Assembly (NCBI GenBank): GCA_029204225.1
Contig: CM055092.1
Span: forward strand, 84,654,694-84,718,693
DNA length: 64,000 nt
Direction of reading: 5' to 3'
DNA from: Diphasiastrum complanatum
Lineage: Eukaryota > Streptophyta > Lycopodiopsida > Lycopodiales > Lycopodiaceae
Part shown: one piece after another, positions 55,830 to 64,000 of the stretch
Layout of the letters: every line of letters begins with the position of its first letter
Position numbering within the stretch: the stretch's first letter is position 1
Translations under genes and position numbers: made by a program
Notes under the pieces: generated by a model
The model's input: the letters and a program-made list of their open reading frames with translations, nothing else
Told to the model about the DNA's origin: nothing
The model's database searches: none

Positions 55830-56736
55830 CGCACTAGTCAACTAAAGATGCACCATATTGTGCATGATGAGTTCGTGTCTAGATGTGGTTATAGTGCAAG
55901 ACATGAAGTAGCCAGCTTTGCAACATAGTTCTTGAATGGGTGAAGAAGTTGTAAAGTCTAGAGAAATGTAACCCTAATAGCCCATAGCCAATGCGAACAT
56001 GTGATGCACTATTACGTTTCCTTGATAGATATAATGGTGATTGTGGTTTTTTGGACCAACTAACCTAACTTGAGTAGGACACAATTAGATGTGATGTTGT
56101 ATCCAAAAAATCGTGAAAAAAATAGACCCTACAGATTAACTGGCAATGTACGCCATGAATGAAACCCTAGGCTATGCGTAATGTCGGTTTGAAAATTGGG
56201 TTGTAAGACAAAACAATGGGTAAAGTGGTGGATAAATTACGCGTGTCGTTATGTTTGTGGAATGGTAGCGTTCTCCTGTCCTTCCGGTCTAGGTGTTTCA
56301 CTAGACAATACCGGAGGCTGGTGTGACTACTGCGACTTAACAATGACGACGTGTTTCAGTCGTACCTAGTGGACTACCTACTCTGGTATTTCATAGAGGT
56401 TGGGCCCAATTAACTCGCTCGCAACATTGAATTTGAAATACGATTCCAGCTTTTTTTTGGAGGCTCATCTCTTTACATTGATGTAACTTGAAAACATTAC
56501 TTTGTCTGGGAAAAGCATAGATTTCATATCGCTTACATAAAACCTGAAAACCTTATTAACTGATCCTGATAGAGGCGCTGTTGAAATGTTCACCCCTGTT
56601 GCTTTTGACTTTGACTTTGGAACTCCTTTGAGCTACAGATTTGTCCTTGTCGCACTTTGTGCTGGGATCCCTGAGCTCCAGATTTGATCATTTCTACACA
56701 TATATCAAGGCTTCCTAAGCCCAAAGGATTTATCGC
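55830..56736. other. Sequence with nothing recognised
   Basis: No supported feature. Confidence 0.4.
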
Positions 56737-56861
56737 TTACCGTCCACTTTGTGGTCCACTTGGTGCCTTCTTGCTTTGCACCTTGACTTCTCTCCTTGTC
56801 TCAGCCTGATCTCGCTTTCTTTCATTTGAAGGGGCAAAGATTGAATACTCTGCAATGCATT

Positions 56862-57265
56862 TCTCACTTGGCTCGAAGTAGTTGTCATTGAACCAAGCAA
56901 ATATAATCATTGACTCGGCCTTAGGTGATCGAGGGTCAGGGGATTGCACGAGCTTGATCCGAATACGAACTATCTCTTTGCATTTGTTTGAAGCACCATG
57001 TCTCTCGTGCAAAACATGACCTTCAATTCTATCACTGATTAGTTGCCTTACATTCAAAACAATAAGTGTACATCTCACTTGGCTTCAAGTAGCTCTCTTT
57101 GAACCAGACACATGCACCCAGAGTTTGCACTAGTCTGATTCTAATATGAATTGTTCCTTGGCGTTCGTTCGAAGTACCATGTCTCTCGTGCAAAACTTAA
57201 CTTTCACAGTTCCTTCGTTGATTAGCTACCTTTCACTTAACACAAGTCAATGTACTCATTACGTT
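56862..57265. repeat. Diverged tandem duplication, period about 211 bp
   Basis: 56862 and 57073 both start TCTCACTTGGCT and share GAACCA, then CACCATGTCTCTCGTGCAAAAC and GATTAG. Many substitutions and small gaps separate the copies. The minus-strand frame at 56737-57078 (113 codons, including HVLHERHGASNKCKEIV) spans one copy and is unrecognised. Confidence 0.65.
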
Positions 57266-57414
57266 TCCTCATCATTATTGGTTCAAGAAAAGCCTATAAC
57301 AAACTTTTCTTTTCACAATAATAACTTGTTGACATATTAGATCGGAAGTTAACCAGTCTCCTTGTGGGAGTATGACTAGGTCACCTTGAATTTGCCCCCA
57401 TTTTTTATCAACTG

Positions 57415-57781
57415 TCATCCATACTTTGCACCAAGAAGAGGGGTGTGTGATAGTTTTTCTCCCACTTCTAAAATCAGTTGACCAGACATAGAGTTGAATT
57501 CTTGGATAAAAGCTTTTCCAACGTCTTGTTTTCCATCTGCTAGGATTATGGCTTGATCCAACTTGTTGCCAATCTTTGAAGAGGATCCTAGTCTTTCCCC
57601 TTTGAGGAAAAACTCATTGAAATTGGATATCCCCGGAGAGCTGCAAAACATCCCGTCGGGGCCGCGGAGGGGATGGCGCCTTGTAGGCTGTCTGCGTGGT
57701 CGCGCGCGCGGGATGATGCCGACGGCCCCATGCTCAGTGAGTTTCAATTTTGTTGCGTTTGGTGGGCGTTATCGCAAATGA
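57415..57781. other. GC-rich block with overlapping open frames
   Basis: Both strands are open (minus 57415-57747, plus 57563-57781). A CpG-rich core at 57655-57725 is unlike the AT-rich surroundings. I do not recognise either product. Possible insertion of foreign or organelle-type DNA, or part of a gypsy interior. Confidence 0.3.
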
Positions 57782-58999
57782 GACTAACTTAAGTAATAGG
57801 CTACCCATCCAATTCTTTGCAAACATTGAGTCATTTTGTGAGAGTACCTGAACTGCGAATACGCCCCATGGACTTTGTAATCTTCTTAGCTTGATGGTAT
57901 CAGCCTCCAAAAGAAAAGTTCCTTCTTGAGCTTAACAGCTCCTTGTATCACAGGCAATCATGAAAACTAGGCAAGGTGCGGGTACCAAGACTCACCACGA
58001 ATACATACAAGCAAGACACTCAGGCATGTTTACTAAGAGGTAACAAAGACAAGGTCCCCCTTTGAGATAGCCCTACCAAGGACCTTTGCCTAGCCACGCA
58101 CATACAAAGCTATCATAGAATCAGCCCACGGAGAACACCCATCCAACTATCCATGCTTTCACCATTAAGCAACACATTGCCTCAATAATGCCCCACCAAA
58201 TCTGGTCGACAGCCCTTATAGCCACTATCTTGCACCAACAGCTAACACCCGTGCTTTACACCCGAATCGAACAACATCTTTGTATCAATGGTTAACCCGT
58301 ACAGTTTGAATATGTCACCCCACACCCCACACCCCCCAAGGCACAGACCGTGCTTTCACCTACCTAGGCAGCACTTTGCCTCATCTTTCCTATGTACAGA
58401 CGGCGCTAGGCCCAAACTGCGAGAACTGGCCATGCTTACATCTCTAGGACAATACCTTGTCACATCAAGTCCCTCGTTTTTTTTTTGCCGACCACTATGA
58501 CCATGGACACACCCCACCCTGACCAAGACTCCCAAAGGGAGCCAACCAAAACACATCATCCACTACAAGGCATAACCACCCACCCTCCCTCTCTTTCCAA
58601 GCAAGGCAATAAGGAGTAGATAAACAAACATGTCTCCAAGATTTCACACATTCTCATGAATCATTCACACCACTTTGGAATACATCCCTCCATCATCTTC
58701 AACCATCTCAACCACCAAGCAAAAGATAGCATGCTAACCTCCACACAAGCATAAGTAACTATGAGATGCGAGCATAAATTCCACCACCATCCAACAGGCA
58801 AACTAATAATCACAAATAACAAGCAACCCAAGCAATCAACCCCCAAGCAACTAACTTCTTCCAACAACATCAATCAACACACTATGCTCAACCCTTCAAC
58901 TCCTCAACATGAGCAACTAATATTCAAGCAAGTAACTTGTAAGCAACTAACATTATTTCAAAACAACTAACATTGGAATAACTAACACCAAAAATAGAA
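57782..58999. other. Sequence with nothing recognised
   Basis: C- and A-rich with many AAGCAACTAAC-type repeats at 58790-59020. No gene seen. Confidence 0.4.
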
Positions 59000-61140
59000 C
59001 TAACAACAAGCAACTAACCAATAACTGGCCCTCAGAATCTTTTGTCTTGTGAGCTGACCAACAAAATGGCCTTCACAAGCTAAATCGTGGCACTCCTCGA
59101 AGATAAACTTAGCCTCCTTGGGAGTCACACAACGTTGATAAAGTCCTTCTACCCCTCGTCTGTACAAGGTGCCTCCTATCAAGGTAAACTTTAGGGCTTA
59201 TAGGTGTAGCTTTTGTTTATCCTAAGTTGTCATGCTCGTGGGTGTTTCTAATGTAGACAGGTAGGTTGCCAATGCAGCATACCACTCAGGGATCATTGTA
59301 GTGTCTACCTTCAGTAACTCTCTTAGGTGGTCGTCTCCCACTCACTATCAGTCTCGGTTACTCTCCTAGTCTGTAAATACAGTTGTTCAACTCTTGTAGT
59401 CTAGGTGAATTTCTATGGACGATATAGTCAACAAATTCCTGTAGGGATATTATCCACTTCATCAGACGCTCAGGGGGTTCTAGCTTGTTCATCATCAGGG
59501 TGGCCACAATACTCTCGGTAAAGAAGGTCACCTTGCAATGCACTAGGTAATGCCTAAGTTTTGCGGCAGCAGAAGCTATATTTCTTGGCTTTGCTATAGT
59601 TGAATGCAACTTTGTTCAACTTCTTCTCTATAAAAATAATGGGATGATAAACTTCGTCCCATATTTGGGCCAGACAACAGTTGATGCACATGTATTAGTA
59701 GTGCTCGTAAAAATGTAGAATTCCCTTGCTCGTTCATGAGCCGTTGTTATGTCCCAGGAGCGTTAGTCAGCACAAATGGCATGACATGATAGGCAAAGAC
59801 TCCGAACATGGTAGTAAATGTGTCTTCAGCTCGTCTTCTTTTGCAATGACTATCTGATTGTAGCCAACGAAATAGTCCATGAAAGAATACCATTCTCTCT
59901 CGGCTATTTCTTCTAGGACATGGACGATGTGGGTAATAATCCTTTTTTGTCTATTTTTTTTAACCTCTTATAGTCCACACACATGGGAATGTGCATGGGC
60001 TCAATATTCTCAATTGGGAATATTAGGCCGACGTTCGAGAGTTGTTCTAACTCTGTGTAGACTCCTTCCTTTGACGTTGTTTCTATCGTATGAGTTTAGC
60101 TCTCTCTTTCAATGGTATCATATGAGTCACTAGGTTAGGTGGAAATCCTTTCAAGTATACATATTTCCAGGCAAAGACATGCTGGTATTTTTGCCTTTCC
60201 CTTGTCTTCTTGGCTAACCCTAGGTCCTCGCTGTAGGAATTGAGGGGTCTCAACAGTCCAGCTGTTTTGTCTTTCTGGGGTCTATGGTTCACTGGTCCAA
60301 GCATTCTATTCCCAGTATTCAAAGCGTCTCTTTGTGTCCCCAACATCTGTCCTCCAAGTGTCTTGATCTCTTGCAGTATCCACAGACCTGGTTGGGACAC
60401 TTGCGGTTCAAGTGGTTCCCTCTACAGTGTCGACATACTAAGGGGCTAGGGCCTTCTATGGGCACCTCTGACCTATCATGTTCTATTTTTGTTTCAAAAA
60501 GTTTATGTCGGCCGCTAAGGTTTGCATATTCCCTCTCATCACGTCCATATAGCCTTTCAACATGACTCACATATCACCTATTTCTACATGAAAACCGGTG
60601 CTTTCATAGCATCTATCTAGCATTGGTCCTTGCAGTCTTCTGGCGTCCTGGGTTTGCGTGTTCCTACTTTGTTGGGGTTCAATAGCCTATATGGGGCCTA
60701 CATCCCTGGCAGTCCTATAGCTATTTGTGATCGGGCCTCCTCTCTGCGTCTTAGGTCTGAGGTTCAAGCTGTTCACTGCTTGTGATAAGTGGGATACGTG
60801 GGCCACTACAATCTGTGCATCTTCTACCACAATGGCCTTGTCTACTGCCCCTGCCTCTGACGTATACTCTATTTGTCCCCTTGTTGTAGGGAGGTCAAGG
60901 TGATCGACCGTTTGGTGGGGGGCATACTCAATAAAAAACAGTAAATGAAATTCCTGTGGCCAAAAACACCATCTTGTGATGTGGATCCATGATGCGGCTT
61001 CTGAAGCACAGACATCAATTTGCTCTTCGGTGCTCTCATTACAAAGCCCCATGATTCAGGTATTGATAATGAACGAATGGGTTTTGTAGAGTATTGGTAA
61101 ATTGATTGTGCATTGTGGTAAGCTAAATAAAATGTACTTG
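59000..61140 (-). pseudogene. Ty3/gypsy gag-RT-RNase H-integrase relic, minus strand
   Basis: In minus order: gag C-terminus with two knuckles (CRHCRGNHLNRKC and CGYCKRSRHLEDRC, about 60455-60340); RT start (HVFAWKYVYLKGFPP, IPLKERAKLIR) at about 60190-60085; GYNQIVIAKEDELKT and VFAYHVMPFVLTNAP at about 59860-59770; RNase H end (LRHYLVHCKVTFFTES, MKWIISLQEFVDYIVH) at about 59550-59430; and the integrase zinc finger (LYRRGVEGLYQRCV, CHDLACEGHFVGQLTRQKIL) at about 59165-59040. The protease is missing between gag and RT. Many stops and frameshifts. Confidence 0.8.
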
Positions 61141-61680
61141 GAATCACAGTTACTATACCATTACTATATGCTTTTTCTAGTACATTAGGGACTAGTTACT
61201 TCAATTATATCGCACCTGCCAATTTTTTGACATGATGGAATACCTTGTGATTTTACTATGATAGTGTAAGTAGATACTAAGGTATCTTGTTTACTCCATC
61301 ATGTTATCTACATTGACGGTTCTATATCAGTTTCATTCCGTATTGGCTGTTTTTTGAGTTACTTGAACCATGTTTATTATGGAATCATCTATTCATTCTA
61401 TAATCGGTTTTGTTAGTAAATATGCATCAGTATTATGAAATCTAGTAGTGCTATAGGTTAGCCAATTCTCGGACAAACTAGTTAACTATCATAATCACTT
61501 ATTTGTGGTGTGCCAACTACAACATTAATAAAAGTGGCCAATAAATTGAGTATTGTGCCAAGTAGCATAAAATTAATTAAGTATAATTAGGAGACACCAA
61601 TCTAACATCTGATGAGGTTAGATTTTGTAAAGGTGGTGGGGTGGATATTGTAACACTAGCTACAAGTGCAAGACTTACTC
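61141..61680. other. Sequence with nothing recognised
   Basis: AT-rich, no supported feature. Confidence 0.4.
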
Positions 61681-62280
61681 TCGGCACCAACATTGTTCAT
61701 GGTGCCAGCAACGCCACTGCTGCTTCCAGTGCCACCCTTTCCGATACCACTGCGACCAAGATCAATAAATATTAGAGAGAGAAAATGACTTTATAGAGAG
61801 ATAAAATCTTAGAGAGAGAAAAGCGTGTTTTACTAGCTTGGTCTAAGCACTTGCTATGAGGGAAAGTGGGGAATCCCACCATAACTATAGGGGGATGCAG
61901 GTTGTGAATCAGGGCGAGCTCCAACCAAGTCTAGGTTCCCCTTGTTGGAATGTGCCCCGGAGACTAGGGTCGGTCACACACTTGAAATGTAATCTTCTCA
62001 GATTTATTAATAAATTGGGATTTTTCTCAAATTGACTCTGATTATCTTTTGGATTTCAGTGTTCGGTAAAAGTGCCAGTTGTAAGGCTGCTTCAAATCTT
62101 TTCGATCTGGCACATAGCTGAGGGTCGTATCCCGAGACGCTAGCGGTATGCCGTCGGGACCATCCGGTCTAGGATTCACGGGCCAAATTTTATTCATAAA
62201 TACAAAGGCACGGGCTTTATTCACCGGCCGGAAAAGACCAACTTTAATACAAGAAAACACTTTTGCACTTAGCACAAGAA
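61681..62280 (-). repeat. LTR-like repeat, copy B (minus)
   Basis: Reverse-complement relative of 52950-53620; shared blocks are listed under copy A. The GGGACCATCCGG block at 62157 also matches inverted. Copy B lies between a gypsy gag-protease fragment (62.6-63.6 kb) and the gypsy relic at 59-61 kb, so it may be the LTR of either. Confidence 0.7.
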
Positions 62281-62640
62281 AAGCGTAGATCTAGTTCACT
62301 TACTTAAAACCTATGTAAAGTTACAACCTTAGTTAAAGTACTTAGACCCCATGAAATAGGCGGCCTGCTTTATTAACATGGAAGAAAAAATACCTAGGGG
62401 CCCCATTGAGCCTAAGATATGTCGTTTTGTAGCACATTCGAATGAGTCCTCTGGGACTAGATTTTTTGTAGGTTGCACAAGTTGAGCTCCTTAATCGGCA
62501 CTTGGATCCGTCTTTGATGTAGAATCTGCAGGCAATGTTGGCTCTGTTTGATCTTGTCTCGTCTGATTTGTCTCTACTAACCTTCCTTCGTTAAAGAGGT
62601 GAATGAGATTTGAAGAAATGGTTGGCTCAAGTTCAGTTGT
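62281..62640. other. Decayed interior sequence
   Basis: Probable continuation of the minus-strand gypsy fragment to its right, without readable motifs. Confidence 0.35.
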
Positions 62641-63626
62641 ATCGTTCATCTCCAATTGATCTCATGGCACAACTTTGATGACGCAAGATCTTCTGTCATT
62701 ATATAATAAGACAAGGTTAACCCCCTTTGCCAAGAAGGCCACCACGTGTTCGTTAAACCAGCTTAGTCCCAAGATGGCGTCGAAAGCATTCATCTTCAAG
62801 ACTGTGAACATAGTCAGTTTTTCCAGGTCCCCAGTGAGATTGGCAAATTGGTTGCCAATCTACAAGTTCTCATTGTGCCTTTGGCGATCTCCACACAAAT
62901 AGGGGTCATATTTTCTTCAAATAGAATGCCCAATTCCTCTGCCAAGCTTTATAACCTGTAGTTGTGCGATGCTCCCAGATCTACCATGAAGTGAATGATC
63001 TTGCTTTGAATGCAACCTTTCACATTCAACAACTTCGATCCTCTTGCAAGAGTCACCATGAGATGTTCACGATATGCTGCAAGTGCCCCTATTTGTTGTA
63101 GGACATTCAGGTTTGACTCCATCAAATCCATTTTTGAGTCTTCTTTGTCATCTTGTTCACAGTCCGCTTGATCGGATGCCTCTCTTTCCATCTTATCAAA
63201 TACCTCGGTCACCGCCATAATTTGTTTATTTAACAGCTTGGGGCACGAGCTCCAAGAGTGACCTTGCTATTGATAGTTAAAACAACGCAAAGAACTGCCC
63301 ATTGTTGGTGAGCTGTTGTTGTGAATCAATGAAGGACCAAAGTTATTCCTTCTCTGAAAAGTATTCCCTCCACTGCTGCCTTGGTTGCCAAATTAGTTCT
63401 TACTGGGAATCTATTCACACTACTTGGGGCTTGGTTGCCATTTGAAGCTTAGTCCCCCCTTGGAAGGAAGCTTGGACTCTCGATCTGATCCACTAAATAC
63501 CTTTGGTGTCATTGAGGAGGCAGTTTGGTGCCAGTGTGGTCTCATAATTGCAAACCATTTCAGCCGCCCAAATAGTTGAGTTAAACAAAGAGGTATACCT
63601 AAGAATGACAAGAAGTTCCTAAACAA
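62641..63626 (-). pseudogene. Ty3/gypsy gag end and protease, minus strand
   Basis: Minus order: gag C-terminus (63626-63300), zinc knuckle with one Cys and one other codon lost (CFNYQ then GHSWSSC, about 63290-63245), an acidic linker (DQADCEQDDKEDSKMDL) and the retropepsin site HFMVDLGASHNY at about 62985-62955; the usual DSGA reads DLGA. Then DAILGLSWFNEHVV near 62780-62740 is the protease flap end. It differs from the 60.4-kb gag in having a single knuckle, so it is a second family. Confidence 0.75.
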
Positions 63627-64000
63627 GGATTAGTCAACTATAGTTCATGAACATTGAATTTAATTTAACCTCAAGTGTACAATACGGGAAGCAAAGGAGT
63701 ATTCAGACAATGACGGTTATCCAATCACAATCGTTTGTTTTGCCAGACGATATTTTTAAAAATTGCCAAATTTTGGCCGAGAAAGCCAAAAAAATTTCCG
63801 TCCATGAGGCACTATTATAGTTCATCGCAGATGGACACAATCTATTGGGCTACTTGGACATTGAAAGCGTGCGAAGTCAACAAAAGCATCTTGACAAAGG
63901 GCCCATTTTGAGTTTTAATATCCCCTAATGTGATGTGGCTCACTCTATAAATGCCAAAGTAAATCATTAATAATTGAGGAAAGTGTTCAAAGCTTAGATG
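63627..64000. other. Window end with nothing recognised
   Basis: No supported feature in the last 370 bp. Confidence 0.4.

Overview
The window is nuclear DNA of a land plant, probably a flowering plant. It has one spliced protein-coding gene with GT-AG introns, set in a dense layer of mostly decayed Ty1/copia and Ty3/gypsy LTR retrotransposons, one LINE fragment, a hAT transposase relic, a small DNA transposon and long CT/GA/CA microsatellites. I see no tRNA, rRNA, CRISPR or bacterial-type operon. The species cannot be named from the sequence alone.

Layout. 1-3.0 kb: decayed gag-like coding sequence of unknown family and an LTR-like spacer. 3.0-11.0 kb: a copia element (Copia-1) inserted, in opposite orientation, into the gag gene of another copia element (Copia-2). 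A 2.1-kb inversion later cut through the 3' LTR of Copia-1 and carried off the LTR's other half, one copy of the target-site duplication, and the LTR, primer site and gag start of Copia-2. 11.0-13.2 kb: CA microsatellites and the tail of a chromovirus. 13.5-37.2 kb: an intact six-exon NudC/BOBBER-type gene (332 codons). Its first intron is about 19.2 kb and holds a TIR element, a hAT relic, a LINE fragment, a 5'-truncated chromovirus and a copia LTR. Its second intron holds an internally deleted copia element (Copia-5).

37.2-40.6 kb: gene-poor sequence with a nearly perfect 192-bp tandem duplication and long microsatellites. 40.6-52.75 kb: a three-level nest. A gag-only gypsy element (Gypsy-1; target duplication GATGT) sits between the gag zinc knuckle and the protease of Copia-3. 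Copia-3 in turn sits in the last codons of the pol gene of Copia-4 (TTCGA/TTTGA). Copia-3 has gag, protease and matching LTRs, but where RT and RNase H should be it has about 1.35 kb with two open frames I do not recognise. 52.7-64 kb: rearranged fragments, including two inverted copies of an LTR-like repeat, a copia RT and RNase H end placed head to head, a decayed gypsy gag-RT-integrase on the minus strand, and a second gypsy gag-protease fragment.

The only gene likely to serve the host is the NudC-type gene; its exon junctions, frame and conserved residues all agree. Everything else reads as transposon history. The best-supported unusual points are the inversion proved by a split LTR with a matching target duplication, the nested insertions whose host frames close when the inserts are ignored, and the two non-autonomous LTR elements, one gag-only and one carrying foreign-looking ORFs. 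I did not find a clearly new biological system.
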